The notes: a model not told the origin generated them from the sequence alone. A stretch of 64,000 nt of DNA from Pseudomonadota bacterium (GCA_021795395.1 JAJYPN010000008.1:1-64000); one strand, 5' to 3'. Positions 37,790 to 48,014 are shown, numbered from the stretch's first letter. Numbers and translations: made by a program.

Positions 37790-40700
37790 TTGGAAACGCA
37801 AACGGCCGGACAATTCAACCGCATTGCGCTCGACCCGGCAACCTCGGTCGTCGTCGAAGCCTGCGCCGGCAGCGGCAAAACCTGGCTGCTCGTATCACGC
37901 ATTTTTCGCCTGTTGCTGGCGGGCGTCGCACCCGCTGAAATCCTGGCAATCACCTTCACCCGCAAAGCCGCGGGAGAAATGCGTACCCGGCTCGACGATT
38001 GGCTGCGTTACTGCGCCGGAGCAAGCGACACGGAACTTCGTGGATTCCTGCGCGAACGCGCCGTTGCCGATGCCGATGCCGAACTGGACACACATCTGCT
38101 GGCGGCACGCAACCTGTTTGAAATAGTCCTGACCGCACAGCCCCGACTGAATATTCATACCTTTCATGGCTGGTTTTTCGATATCATACGCCGCGCGCCG
38201 CTGGAAACGGGTTTGGTCGGCCATACGCTGTCCGAACAGACCGAATTGCTGAGGCAGCGCGCCTGGACGCGCTTTACCCGGCAACTCGCCAAATCCGTGG
38301 ATGAACCATTAACGGTAGCGATGCAAACCATGCTGGCGGAAATCGGTTTGTCGAATACGCGCCGGCTATTGCAGAATTTCGTCTACCGCCGCGCCGAATG
38401 GTGGGCTTATACCGAAGGGCAGCCCGATCCAGCCGCCTACGCAATCGCGCAATTACGGGAACAAATCGATTTCGGCATAGACAGCGACATTGCCCAACAG
38501 CTGTTCGAGGAACCGGATTTTATTCCGGCGTTGCTCGATTACGCACGCTTGCTGGGCGCAAGCACCGAAACGCGGCAAAAAAAGGGCCGGGACATTCTGG
38601 CGATTCTCGATGCCGCGCTTACGCCCGTATTGCGGCTGCAGCAACTGATTGCCCTGATCCTGACGCAAAAGGGTGAAATCAACGCGACCTTCACCGCCGG
38701 AAAAACCGCGTCATCGCAAGCACTTTATACGGCGCATCTGCGGATCGGCGAATATTTGATGGTGGCGCGGCAACGCCTGCAGACCCAGGCCAATTTCCGC
38801 TACAATGAGCGCGGCATATACCTGGGCGCAAGGCTGCTGGAACATTACCAGAACGTCAAACATGAAGCACGGGTACTGGATTTTAGCGATATCGAATGGC
38901 AGGTGGCGCGACTATTGACGCATTCCAGTCACGCCGAATACCTGCAGTTCAAGCTGGACGCCCGTTATAGGCATATCCTGCTCGATGAATTCCAGGATAC
39001 CAATCCGGTGCAATGGCGCATCCTGCAAAATTGGTTCGAAGCGGCGCATCAATCGCGCGAACTGCCAAAAATATTCCTGGTCGGCGACCCAAAACAATCG
39101 ATTTATCGCTTTCGCGGCGCACAAGCCGGGCTATTCAAACTGGCCAGCGATTACCTGACGCGACACGGGGCGACCTATCTTACGCAAAATTGCACGCGGC
39201 GTAACGCAGCGCCTGTAATCGGCGCCATCAATACCGTTTTTGCGCAAACCGCCAATCCGTTGTTTCAACCGCATAGCGGTTACGATAGTGATCGCCCCGG
39301 TCGCGTCGAAGTGCTGCCGCTGGGAGCGACGCAAGCAGCGGAAAACGCTTTAGCGAATCGCGATGAATGGCGCAATCCCTTGCTCGACCCGCGCCCTGCC
39401 GATAATTCCACCAGCGATCGCCATGAGGAAGCAAACGTATTGGGATGCCGCATAAAGGCGATTATCGCTACCTGGATGATAGACGATGGCAATGGCGGCA
39501 AGCGCCATCCCGAGTACAGTGACATCATGGTGCTGGTGCGGACTCGCACTCATCTGAAAATTTATGAAACCGCGCTGAAAACCGCTGGGATACCGTTTGT
39601 CAGCAATCGCCGCGGCGGTTTGCTCGACAGCATGGAAATTGGTGATTTGTTGAGTCTGTTGCAATTTCTCGGCAGTCCGCACAACGATCTCGCTCTGGCG
39701 CGTATCCTGCGCTCGCCGCTGTTTTCCTGCACCGACGACGAATTGATGGTGCTGCGCAATGCGCAGATTCAAGACTTATGTCACGCGGCCTGGTGGCCGG
39801 CGATGCTATCGCTGCCGCAACCGGGCCCCGCATTGCGACGCGCCATCGATTTATTGCAGGGATGGATACGGCTCGCCACGCGCATTCCGCTGCACGATCT
39901 GCTCGATCGTATCTATTTCGAAGCGAATGTGGCGGCACGCTACCATGCTGCCGTTCCCAGCCCGTTGCAAAGCGGCGTTACCGCCAATCTGACCGCATTC
40001 ATGGAACTGACACTGACACTGGGCGGCGGCCGTTACCCCAGCCTGCACCGTTTTTTGACCGATATCGCCACTCTGCGGCGCGATGCGGAGGAAAATCCTG
40101 ACGAAGGCGATCTACAGGAAAACGGCAACGCCGTACGTCTCTATACCGTTCATGGCGCCAAAGGGCTGGAAGCGCCCATCGTCTGGCTGCTCGATGCCGG
40201 CGCACGCAATCTGCAACATGACAGTTACCGGGTATTGTTCGAGTGGAAAGCCGGCGCGGCCCGACCAACGCACTTTTCCCTGCTGTCTACCCGAGAAAAC
40301 GCCGCACCATATCAGCAGCATTACCTGCAAGGCGAGGCAGAACACGCCAGCCAGGAAAACCTGAACCTGCTGTATGTCGCCATGACCCGTTCGCGCCAGG
40401 CGCTGCTGGTTTCCGGTGTAGCCGGCAAGGGCGGCCAGAACTGGCATCAAACGATCCGGTCGGCGCTGGCTGCCGATGGCAAGGAACTGGTACTGGGCGA
40501 CGATCTGACCGCTGACTGCGCCCGCCGGATCGACGCAGCGGTCGCCCCGATCCGCGACCATTCCGTAGCAACCGATATCAAGCTGCCGATGAGGGTCGGC
40601 GTACGCAACAGCGCCAGCGCCAGTACGGCATCGGAATTCGGCACGCTGGTGCATAAATTGCTGGAGCTCATGATACCGCCCGCTGCGATCACCGACGCGA

Positions 40701-41098
40701 GCCGGTTACACGCTCATGTCGATGGTCATTCTCAGTTCGAGGATGCGTTGAGCTTGAGCAAATCGATCGTCGCGCAAGCGCATCTGCAACGTTTCTTCGA
40801 TCCCGCCTTGTATTTACGCGCCCGTAACGAGGTCTCCTATCTGCGCAGCAACGGCGGCACGTATCGCATCGACCGCGTCGTCGAGTTCGAGAAGGAAATA
40901 TGGCTGCTCGATTACAAAACCGGCCATGCCGGCGATGACGAGCAACTGATAGCGATGCATGGCGCTCAATTACAGGAATACCAGGACGCCCTGCGCGTAT
41001 GCTATCCGCAAAAAACCGTGCATTGCGCGTTGATCGATCGTACCGGCAAGCTCATCGTGTTGCAGGCGGATCAGCTGAAAACGGCGGCCGACCGATAA
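37790..41098 (+). CDS. AddA-like UvrD-family helicase-nuclease
   Basis: 1102-residue DNA repair protein, read from a TTG at 37790. Superfamily 1A helicase: Walker A CAGSGKT (25-31), motif Ia ITFTRKAAGEMR, motif II DEFQDTNPVQ (about 397-406), motif III GDPKQSIYRFRGA, later motifs V and VI (YTVHGAKGLEAPIVWLLD; LLYVAMTRSRQALLV). The C-terminus carries a Cas4/RecB-type nuclease core (LLDYKTG, about 1037-1043, then QLQEYQDAL). It fits the AddA half of an AddAB double-strand-break repair enzyme, but no addB is adjacent here. Confidence 0.88.
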   Translation: METQTAGQFNRIALDPATSVVVEACAGSGKTWLLVSRIFRLLLAGVAPAEILAITFTRKAAGEMRTRLDDWLRYCAGASDTELRGFLRERAVADADAELDTHLLAARNLFEIVLTAQPRLNIHTFHGWFFDIIRRAPLETGLVGHTLSEQTELLRQRAWTRFTRQLAKSVDEPLTVAMQTMLAEIGLSNTRRLLQNFVYRRAEWWAYTEGQPDPAAYAIAQLREQIDFGIDSDIAQQLFEEPDFIPALLDYARLLGASTETRQKKGRDILAILDAALTPVLRLQQLIALILTQKGEINATFTAGKTASSQALYTAHLRIGEYLMVARQRLQTQANFRYNERGIYLGARLLEHYQNVKHEARVLDFSDIEWQVARLLTHSSHAEYLQFKLDARYRHILLDEFQDTNPVQWRILQNWFEAAHQSRELPKIFLVGDPKQSIYRFRGAQAGLFKLASDYLTRHGATYLTQNCTRRNAAPVIGAINTVFAQTANPLFQPHSGYDSDRPGRVEVLPLGATQAAENALANRDEWRNPLLDPRPADNSTSDRHEEANVLGCRIKAIIATWMIDDGNGGKRHPEYSDIMVLVRTRTHLKIYETALKTAGIPFVSNRRGGLLDSMEIGDLLSLLQFLGSPHNDLALARILRSPLFSCTDDELMVLRNAQIQDLCHAAWWPAMLSLPQPGPALRRAIDLLQGWIRLATRIPLHDLLDRIYFEANVAARYHAAVPSPLQSGVTANLTAFMELTLTLGGGRYPSLHRFLTDIATLRRDAEENPDEGDLQENGNAVRLYTVHGAKGLEAPIVWLLDAGARNLQHDSYRVLFEWKAGAARPTHFSLLSTRENAAPYQQHYLQGEAEHASQENLNLLYVAMTRSRQALLVSGVAGKGGQNWHQTIRSALAADGKELVLGDDLTADCARRIDAAVAPIRDHSVATDIKLPMRVGVRNSASASTASEFGTLVHKLLELMIPPAAITDASRLHAHVDGHSQFEDALSLSKSIVAQAHLQRFFDPALYLRARNEVSYLRSNGGTYRIDRVVEFEKEIWLLDYKTGHAGDDEQLIAMHGAQLQEYQDALRVCYPQKTVHCALIDRTGKLIVLQADQLKTAADR

Positions 41099-41125
41099 CC
41101 ACTGCATCGATCGGGCAACCCCAAA

Positions 41126-41161
41126 GCGTCCAATGCCGGTATCATTCGCCGGGGTGGACGC
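41126..41161. terminator. Hairpin between convergent genes
   Basis: GCGTCCA (41126-41132) pairs with TGGACGC (41155-41161), with a second inner pair (GCCGG/CCGG). It lies in the 81-base gap between the helicase gene and glyS, which converge. No T-run follows on either strand, so it is a weak bidirectional terminator at best. Confidence 0.4.
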
Positions 41162-41179
41162 AATGGCCGATCCAGGCGC

Positions 41180-43243
41180 CTACTGGGACAACACGGAAAT
41201 ATCCGCCACCTGATTCATCAATTCCCCCAATGCATGCAGCAGCGCCAGCCGATTTTGACGCACGAAACTATTCTCGTCCATGACCATGACGGAATCGAAA
41301 AATCCGTCGACTTCCTGGCGCACGGCCGCCATCGCGGTCAGCGCCTCGGCATAGAGTCCGGCTTCGACCATGTCCGATACGCGAGGCGTCAGTTGAACTA
41401 CGCGCTCGAACAGCAAACGCTCGGCTTCGAGGACGAATAATTCCGGATTCACTATGGTCAAGGGTTCAGTGTTTTTTTTCAGGATATTTTGTACGCGCTT
41501 GTTGGCTGCCGACAAGGCTGCGGCATCGGGTAATTGTCGGAATTGATGCACGGCGCGAATACGTGCGAGTACCAGATCCATCCGTTCCGGTCGGCCGGCG
41601 AGTACCGACTCGATTTCCAGCGCGTCGTATCCCTGCTCTTTCAGATAGGATCGCAATCGTTCCAGCAAAAACGCGTAGACTTCATTGCCGGTGCCAGCGG
41701 CCACGACCGTCTCCGGAAAATTCGCCTGAGCCTGCGCCAGCAATCCCGGTAATGACAGCGCCAGCGGCGTTTCGATCAAAATCCGTAACATCCCGAGCGC
41801 AGCGCGGCGCAAGGCATACGGGTCCTTGTCGCCAGTCGGAATGGCACCGATGCCGAATATGCCGATCAGGGTGTCGAGTTTGTCGGCCAGCGCGACGCTG
41901 ATCGCAATCGCGCCTTGCGGCAGCGCATCGCCGGCAAAACGCGGCCGGTAATGCGCAGCAATGGCTGCCGCTACGTCAGGGGTTTCGCCGTCCAGGATCG
42001 CATAGCGTTCGCCCATCAGACCTTGCAGTTCGGGAAATTCGCCTACCATATCGGTGAGCAGATCGGCTTTGGCCAGATACGCGGCGCGCTCCGCCAGCGT
42101 GCTGTCGGCCTGGAGCAAGCCGGCGATGGTCGCCGCCGTTCGACGCAAGCGTTCGACGCGTTCAAGCTGGCTGCCTAGCTTGTTGTGATAAACGACGTGA
42201 GCCAGTTTGCCTACCCGGTCTTCGAGAGCAATTTTTCTGTCCTGCTCGAAGAAAAAACGGGCATCGGACAAACGTGCGCGCAACACGCGCTCGTTGCCAT
42301 GAATGATAGGAGCGGGATCGTCAGTCTGCAGGTTGGACACGAGCAGGAAGCGCGGCAGCAAATTACCTGCCGCATCCGCCAGCGGAAAATATTTCTGGTG
42401 CTGTTTCATCGACAATATCAGACATTCCGCGGGCACCTGCAAAAAATCCGCGCTGAACGTTCCTGCATAGACGCTGGGAAATTCGACCAGTGCGGTGACT
42501 TCGTCGAGCAGCGCTTCGTCCCACAGCACTTTCGCGCCGCCCGCCGCAGCGGTCAGCTGATCGCGAATGGCGGCGCGCCGCAGCGCGTAATCGGGCATGA
42601 TACGGCCTGCTTGCCGCATCGTCGCCGCATATTCCTCGGCATGGTGAATGGCAATTGCGCCCGAACTTAAAAAGCGGTGGCCTTGAGTCGTGTTGCCGCT
42701 TGCCAGACCGAATACCGTACCGGGAACGATGTCGTCGCCATGCAGCATCACGAGACCGTGCAGCGGCCGCACAAATTCGACTTCGCCGTCACCCCAGCGC
42801 ATCCGTTTCGGCGTCGGCAGCTTGATCAGCGCTTCGGTCACGATAGCGGGCAATTGCTGCGCCAGCGATACACCTGGCTGTACGCTGCGGAATACGTAAC
42901 AATCCTGTTTGCCGTCGTGCATGATTTCGAGCCGGTCGATCGTCACGCCGCAAGAGCGCGCGAATCCTGTCAGCGCAGCGGTCGGCTCGCCGTTTATCCT
43001 TGCTGCGGCTACCGCCGGTCCTTTGCGCTCGATACGACGCGGCGCCTGCACCGCATCCACCTCGGCGACAGCGACAGCGAACCGGCGCGGCGTGGCGTAC
43101 GACGATATTGCCGAAGTCGCGTTGCGGTAAGCTTGCTGTTCGAGCGCGTCAGCGATGTTACGGGTAAATGCGGTGGATAATTTTTCCAGCGATTTGGGCG
43201 GTAATTCTTCGGTCAGAATTTCTATCAATAAGGTAGCACTCAT
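41180..43243 (-). CDS. glyS: Glycyl-tRNA synthetase beta subunit
   Basis: Binds tRNA-Gly for the alpha2beta2 synthetase. 687 residues with the conserved N-terminal TLLIEILTEELPPK, KRMRWGDGEVEFVRP, PKRM-type motifs and a C-terminal anticodon-binding domain (ALSAANKRVQNILKK...). Complete; 1 base after glyQ. Confidence 0.97.
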   Translation of the reverse strand: MSATLLIEILTEELPPKSLEKLSTAFTRNIADALEQQAYRNATSAISSYATPRRFAVAVAEVDAVQAPRRIERKGPAVAAARINGEPTAALTGFARSCGVTIDRLEIMHDGKQDCYVFRSVQPGVSLAQQLPAIVTEALIKLPTPKRMRWGDGEVEFVRPLHGLVMLHGDDIVPGTVFGLASGNTTQGHRFLSSGAIAIHHAEEYAATMRQAGRIMPDYALRRAAIRDQLTAAAGGAKVLWDEALLDEVTALVEFPSVYAGTFSADFLQVPAECLILSMKQHQKYFPLADAAGNLLPRFLLVSNLQTDDPAPIIHGNERVLRARLSDARFFFEQDRKIALEDRVGKLAHVVYHNKLGSQLERVERLRRTAATIAGLLQADSTLAERAAYLAKADLLTDMVGEFPELQGLMGERYAILDGETPDVAAAIAAHYRPRFAGDALPQGAIAISVALADKLDTLIGIFGIGAIPTGDKDPYALRRAALGMLRILIETPLALSLPGLLAQAQANFPETVVAAGTGNEVYAFLLERLRSYLKEQGYDALEIESVLAGRPERMDLVLARIRAVHQFRQLPDAAALSAANKRVQNILKKNTEPLTIVNPELFVLEAERLLFERVVQLTPRVSDMVEAGLYAEALTAMAAVRQEVDGFFDSVMVMDENSFVRQNRLALLHALGELMNQVADISVLSQ

Positions 43244-43244
43244 T

Positions 43245-44126
43245 TCAAGATCCCCCTTTATTCAACATGGGAAATCCCAATGTTTCGCGCGCGTCGAAAT
43301 ACGCCCGCGCCACCTTGCGCGACAGGAAGCGTATGCGTCCGATATACGCGGCGCGCTCGGTGACCGAAATGGCGCCTCGCGCATCGAGCAGATTGAAGGT
43401 ATGCGAACATTTCATCACCATTTCGAATCCTGGCAGCGCCAGACCGGCGTCCATCAGGCGGCTCGCCTCACTCTCGAAATCGTTGAATTGCCGCAACAGC
43501 CATTCAGCATTGGCGTATTCGAAATTGTAGCGGGATTGCTCGACTTCGTTCTGATGATAGACATCACCGTAACTCACGCCTTCGGTCCAAACCAGATCGT
43601 AGACATTTTCCACGCCTTGCAGATACATTGCCAGCCGTTCCAGTCCGTAAGTGATTTCGCCGAGTACCGGTTTGCAGGGCAGGCCGCCGACTTCCTGAAA
43701 ATAGGTGAATTGCGTCACTTCCATGCCGTTGAGCCAGACTTCCCATCCCAGTCCCCAGGCGCCTAGACTGGGCGATTCCCAGTCGTCTTCGACAAAGCGG
43801 ATATCGTGTATTGTCGGATCGACGCCCACTGCACTCAGGCTATCCAGATAGAGTTCCTGGATATTGCCGGGGCTGGGTTTCAACACGACCTGAAACTGAT
43901 AATAATGCTGCAGCCGGTTGGGGTTTTCGCCGTAACGGCCGTCTTTCGGCCGTCGCGAAGGCTGTACGAACGCCGCGTTCCACGGCTCTGGGCCGAGAGC
44001 GCGCAAAAAAGTGGCGGTATGGAATGTGCCGGCACCCATTTCCATATCGTAAGGTTGCAATACTACGCAACCGTGTCGCGCCCAGAATTGTTGCAGCGTT
44101 AAGATAATTTCCTGAAATGTCGGCAT
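43245..44126 (-). CDS. glyQ: Glycyl-tRNA synthetase alpha subunit
   Basis: Class II catalytic subunit that activates glycine. 293 residues starting [18 protein letters not shown], with motif 2 ([26 protein letters not shown]-like) and the conserved [12 protein letters not shown]...GLGWEVWL. Operon with glyS. A perfect 16-base palindrome sits 17 bases upstream. Confidence 0.97.
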   Translation of the reverse strand: MPTFQEIILTLQQFWARHGCVVLQPYDMEMGAGTFHTATFLRALGPEPWNAAFVQPSRRPKDGRYGENPNRLQHYYQFQVVLKPSPGNIQELYLDSLSAVGVDPTIHDIRFVEDDWESPSLGAWGLGWEVWLNGMEVTQFTYFQEVGGLPCKPVLGEITYGLERLAMYLQGVENVYDLVWTEGVSYGDVYHQNEVEQSRYNFEYANAEWLLRQFNDFESEASRLMDAGLALPGFEMVMKCSHTFNLLDARGAISVTERAAYIGRIRFLSRKVARAYFDARETLGFPMLNKGGS

Positions 44127-44142
44127 GTGACGTCTTAAACGA

Positions 44143-44158
44143 TAAAATCGCGATTTTA
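44143..44158. promoter_or_regulatory. Perfect palindrome upstream of glyQ
   Basis: TAAAATCGCGATTTTA is a perfect 16-base palindrome 17 bases before the glyQ start. TAAAAT reads as a -10-like box on either strand, so it may be part of the glyQ promoter or an operator. No clear -35 is seen. Confidence 0.3.
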
Positions 44159-44222
44159 CCTCAGAACTGCCGATTTGAAAGGGGGAAGGTTACAAATAGG
44201 AAAAAACCTGTCGTCTGAGAGA

Positions 44223-45548
44223 TCATTGATTATTTTTTGCCGGCGAAAGCCGCAGGCCCGCTACCAGCCCGCCTCCCGTTCTCGCTGACAGAGTCAATTC
44301 CCAGCCGTTGACTTCCGCCAGTTGCCGGGCGATGGCCAGACCCAGCCCGCTGCCGCCGGTGGCCTGGTTGCGCGACGATTCCAACCGATAGAACGGCCGG
44401 AATACAGCTTCCATCCGATCGGCAGGAATACCGGGGCCGTGATCCATTATTCTGATCAATATCCCCTCATCATCGTGTTCGCAGGTCACGGTTACGTCAC
44501 CGGCACCGGCCTCCGGCTTGCCGTAACGCAAGGCATTTTCGATCAGGTTGACCACAATGCGCTGGAAACCGTGTACCGCGATTTCGGCTACGCAAGCGTC
44601 GGGCAAGGTGCAATTCACCTTGCCACCAGCCCGTTTTGTGTCTTCCACGAGTTCATGCAAGATCTCTCGCAGATCGACTTTTTGCCTGGGCTCGCTTTGC
44701 AAGCCTCGCGCCATTTCCAGAAAACTTCCTATCAACCTGTTCATTTGTTCCAGATCGCGCTCGATCTGATCGAGCAAGGCCGGATTGGTCGTTTCCGGCA
44801 GCATGGCGACGGCCAGGCGCATCCGGGCAATCGGAGTACGTAAATCGTGCGAAATGCCTGCCAGCAGCGTCGTCCGGTTGGCGAGCAAGGCTTGCACTTC
44901 GTTCGCCATGTGATTGAAAGCGCGAGCCAGCGTCGCCAGTTCGGCTGGCCCTGTCTCCGGTAACGGCCGTGGCATCCGGCCTTGTCCGACCTGACCTGCC
45001 GCTGTGCCGAGTTGCGCCAGGGTGCGGGTAATCCGGCGTACGGTAATGATACCGGTGAACCAGGTCAATAATGCGCCCAGACTGAGCAGACCGACCGCCG
45101 TCAGCGGCGACCGTATATTATAGCGGCTGCGCACGAATCCGACGCGGATTAGATGGCCGCCCATATGCAAGCTCACCCAGGTCCAGCCTCCGCTTCCGGC
45201 CTGCAGGCGGATATCCTGCCCGGTACGGCGCGAGAGAGCCCGTTCGATATTGTTACTGTTCAGGAAACGATCGGGAGGATCGTTGCTTACGCGGTCGATT
45301 TTACCGATACGCAGATGATGATGCGCGATCAGTTCCTGTTCGAATGCCGGTCGCGTGTCGGGCGGCAACTCCGCCCAGGTTTGCGCCGACAGGACGATCA
45401 GTGCCGCCAGGTCGTCGGCCGATCGTTCGGCCATCGGTTCGAGCACGGTGAACGCCACCACCGCCAGAACTACGGTTTGAAACAGCAGGAACGCCACCCC
45501 CAGCGTCGCCGCTGTGCGGCCGAACAGCGTGTTCGGCCACCCCTTCAC
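44223..45548 (-). CDS. EnvZ-like osmosensor histidine kinase
   Basis: 441 residues: membrane helices at about 12-36 and 150-170 flank a periplasmic sensor domain, followed by HAMP (about 170-222), an H-box GISHDLRTPIARM with His234, and N (VNLIENALRYG), G1 (DHGPGIP), F and G2 (GGSGLGLAI) boxes. Overlaps its regulator by 4 bases. Similar to EnvZ/RstB kinases; the signal is unknown. Confidence 0.9.
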   Translation of the reverse strand: MKGWPNTLFGRTAATLGVAFLLFQTVVLAVVAFTVLEPMAERSADDLAALIVLSAQTWAELPPDTRPAFEQELIAHHHLRIGKIDRVSNDPPDRFLNSNNIERALSRRTGQDIRLQAGSGGWTWVSLHMGGHLIRVGFVRSRYNIRSPLTAVGLLSLGALLTWFTGIITVRRITRTLAQLGTAAGQVGQGRMPRPLPETGPAELATLARAFNHMANEVQALLANRTTLLAGISHDLRTPIARMRLAVAMLPETTNPALLDQIERDLEQMNRLIGSFLEMARGLQSEPRQKVDLREILHELVEDTKRAGGKVNCTLPDACVAEIAVHGFQRIVVNLIENALRYGKPEAGAGDVTVTCEHDDEGILIRIMDHGPGIPADRMEAVFRPFYRLESSRNQATGGSGLGLAIARQLAEVNGWELTLSARTGGGLVAGLRLSPAKNNQ

Positions 45549-46270
45549 TGATCAGCGCCTTTGGGAACGAACAGATAGCCTTGTCCCCACACCGTTTTAA
45601 TGTAGACCGGTTCCGCCGGGTCGGGTTCTATCTTGCGGCGCAAGCGGGTGACGCGCACATCGATGCTGCGATCGAACGGATCCCTGTCATACCCTTTGAG
45701 CATGTCCATCAACTGATCGCGCGACAGGACGCGATTGGGATGCTGGGTGAATATCTGAAGGATGCCGAATTCGGCAGTAGTCAGGCCGATAGGCATGCCG
45801 TTCCGAGCCAGCGTCTGGGCATTGAGATTGAGCTCGAAACCTGCTCCGAAGCGCACGATATTACCGCCTTCGCTTGCCGGCGCAGCGGTCTGTTGCTGCC
45901 TGCGGCGCAGTACGGAGCGAATGCGCGCCAGCAGTTCGCGCGGATTGAACGGCTTGGCCAGATAATCGTCGGCACCTACTTCAAGCCCGACTATGCGGTC
46001 TATGTCTTCGCCTCGGGCTGACAGCATGATGATAGGCAGATTGACGCCGGCACGCAAACGCCGGGCAATCGACAGCCCGTCTTCGCCCGGCAGCATCAGA
46101 TCGAGAATGATCAGGTCGTACTTGCCTGCCGCCAGCCGGCCATCCATTGCGGCACCATTTTCGGCGAGGCTGACTTCATAGCCGTTGGTAACGAGGTATT
46201 GTTCCAGCAAACTGCGCAATCCGTCGTCATCGTCGACGATCAGTACATGCGCCTTGAGCGTTTCTTCCAT
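45545..46270 (-). CDS. ompR: OmpR-like response regulator
   Basis: 241-residue regulator. The start at 46270 (MEETLKAHVLIVDDDDG) follows an AGGGA ribosome binding site, and an upstream in-frame ATG at 46309 seems less likely. Receiver domain with phospho-acceptor Asp57 (LIILDLMLPGEDG), Lys ligand in LAKPFNPREL, and a winged-helix domain ending KTVWGQGYLF, the OmpR-type C-terminus. Paired with the EnvZ-like kinase that follows. Confidence 0.9.
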   Translation of the reverse strand: MEETLKAHVLIVDDDDGLRSLLEQYLVTNGYEVSLAENGAAMDGRLAAGKYDLIILDLMLPGEDGLSIARRLRAGVNLPIIMLSARGEDIDRIVGLEVGADDYLAKPFNPRELLARIRSVLRRRQQQTAAPASEGGNIVRFGAGFELNLNAQTLARNGMPIGLTTAEFGILQIFTQHPNRVLSRDQLMDMLKGYDRDPFDRSIDVRVTRLRRKIEPDPAEPVYIKTVWGQGYLFVPKGADQ

Positions 46271-46327
46271 AGTCGTCCCTGCCGAAATTACGATACTCGA
46301 GTCTAACATTGCCTGTCCATGCGCGCA

Positions 46328-46354
46328 TAAAAAAACCGAGGGATAAACCCTCGG
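46328..46354 (-). terminator. Rho-independent terminator of the FadL-like porin gene
   Basis: Read leftward: CCGAGGG-TTTAT-CCCTCGG followed by TTTTTTT. A compact 7-bp GC stem with a T-run, 62 bases after the porin stop and clear of the OmpR gene start. Confidence 0.88.
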
Positions 46355-46415
46355 CTTTTAATCGCGCAATGTTACTGCACGCAACCTACTATTTTATGCT
46401 ACAACCACTTTGGTA

Positions 46416-47630
46416 TTACATCTTCCATGCGTAGGAAAGACCTACGATATCCTGATGCATGCTGATGCTTGTAGGGCCGAAAGCTGAATTACCGCTAAGC
46501 GAATTGTTGAAACCGTGAATGTACGACGCGTTCCATTCGCCGTTGCCGGTCAGATAGCTCGCACCCATGGTGAAGTGGTCGGTGATGACTCCGGGAGCAA
46601 TGACGTTAATGCCGATATTGGTCGCGGTGATCGGATCGTCGCCATGGTTCCAGCCGGCGCGCAGCAGCCAGTGTTCGTTATACTGATATTCGCCGCCGAG
46701 TTTCCAGACATTGACATCCTGCCAGCCGAAACCGGGGCCATAGGAGGAACCGAATTGAGTCTGTACATTGCTTTGATCGCCGATGGCGGATACACCGCTG
46801 TAATTGATACGTTCGTAATCCAGTGCGAGAGTCAGAGCGGGCTGGATTTTATAAGCCAGACCGACGCTGAAGTTCTCCGGCAGATCAAGACCGCCCTGAC
46901 CGGCGAACAGGCCGGAATACTTGCCCATTTTGGCAAAACTGACCTTGGTCGAATAATCGGCACCGAAGGTCAGATCCTGGGTGATTTTACTCATGTAACC
47001 GATGCGTACGCCGCCGCCGAACGCGCTGTCGTTACCCGTATTGGTCATACGCGTCGGGTTGGCAGACATCCCAGGCTGATCAAACGCTTGCAGACCTTGA
47101 GCCGAAAAACGCTCGTATCCGATCAGCGGCGAAATACCGATAGAATTTCTCTCATTGATCTTGTAGGCAAGAGTTGGCGCAATGATCATTTGCTCCAGAT
47201 TGACGCCCAGATTACCAGCTCCATGGAACAAATTCGAACCGCCAGCCAAAGGAGCATAGTCCGTATTCATACCGCCGTTGCCGTAGACGCTGACGCCCAG
47301 AGACAGATTGGAGGAAATCAGTTTGTTGTAACCGAATTCAGGGATCACAAAATAATTGGCGTCACTGTTCTCTTGCGTACCGCCGACACTTGCCTGACGT
47401 TGCGGGCTGAACAGATAAGCGCCCAGATCCATACGGTTGCCGACGAATACCATGCTGGCAGGGTTATTCGCGCCGCCCATCGTATCTTCGGCCATCGCTG
47501 CGGACGCGCCGCCCATACCGTTGGCAGCCATACCGTAACCGGATGCGAACATGCCGTTAGTTGCCATTGCTGCACCTGGCGCCGCCAGACCTGCAACCGC
47601 CATCACAGCGAATAATTTTTTCAATTTCAT
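46416..47630 (-). CDS. FadL/OmpP1-family outer-membrane transporter
   Basis: 404-residue beta-barrel that likely imports hydrophobic compounds. The start at 47630 follows GGAGAT and gives a normal signal peptide (about 1-24), then TNGMFASGYGMAANGMGGA, the FadL/OmpP1 N-terminus that plugs the pore. The barrel ends in ...LSYAWKM, so the last residue is Met rather than the usual Phe. The substrate could be an aliphatic or aromatic organic, or a sulfur compound; its place beside the sulfur locus is suggestive only. Confidence 0.88.
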   Translation of the reverse strand: MKLKKLFAVMAVAGLAAPGAAMATNGMFASGYGMAANGMGGASAAMAEDTMGGANNPASMVFVGNRMDLGAYLFSPQRQASVGGTQENSDANYFVIPEFGYNKLISSNLSLGVSVYGNGGMNTDYAPLAGGSNLFHGAGNLGVNLEQMIIAPTLAYKINERNSIGISPLIGYERFSAQGLQAFDQPGMSANPTRMTNTGNDSAFGGGVRIGYMSKITQDLTFGADYSTKVSFAKMGKYSGLFAGQGGLDLPENFSVGLAYKIQPALTLALDYERINYSGVSAIGDQSNVQTQFGSSYGPGFGWQDVNVWKLGGEYQYNEHWLLRAGWNHGDDPITATNIGINVIAPGVITDHFTMGASYLTGNGEWNASYIHGFNNSLSGNSAFGPTSISMHQDIVGLSYAWKM

Positions 47631-47679
47631 TGTGTCATCTCCAAAAAAGTGTGAATCTTTGCACATAACCAAAATAACA

Positions 47680-47813
47680 AGGAACCTCTGAGCAAGCCTG
47701 CCATTTCCTCCCGGCTACTGTTCTCCGGTATCTGCGGCAGAACGTTTCCGTCGCGACTGCCCTGTCCTGTATTAGCCAACGCCAGCATTTACGCGGCTTG
47801 TTCAGAGGTTCCT
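47680..47813. repeat. Second MITE-like repeat (134 bp) upstream of the porin gene
   Basis: Terminal inverted repeats of 18 bases with one mismatch (AGGAACCTCTGAGCAAGC at the left and its near-complement at 47796-47813). The interior of about 98 bases has no open frame of note. Only one copy is in the window. It lies 50 bases upstream of the porin start, so it is probably in the 5' leader or promoter region. The remaining bases of this 384-base gap hold a possible promoter further right and the terminator at 47957-47989. Confidence 0.6.
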
Positions 47814-47956
47814 CAGTAATACCTTGCCGAGCTATAGTACATCGTTAAACGGACACGGAACAAGTCAAAAGTGTTCGTCCCGACGTATTCTTGAATCTTT
47901 GTTACATTTTCGCAACAGTCGGGGGAGATGGCTTGATTTCGAAGAATTACATAAAG

Positions 47957-47989
47957 ATAAAACCCCCTGAACGCGTAACATTCAGGGGG
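47957..47989 (-). terminator. Rho-independent terminator of the lipoate-assembly operon
   Basis: Read leftward: CCCCCTGAA-(9 bases)-TTCAGGGGG followed by TTTTATCTTT. A 9-bp perfect stem, 25 bases after the stop of the last radical SAM gene, so it closes the sulfur/lipoate locus. Confidence 0.9.
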
Positions 47990-48014
47990 TTAGCGGAAGA
48001 GGCGCTAATTCCGG

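Noticed and set aside
46515-47615. 366-codon plus-strand frame opposite the porin
   Set aside because: Antisense to a FadL-family gene with signal peptide, ribosome binding site and terminator.
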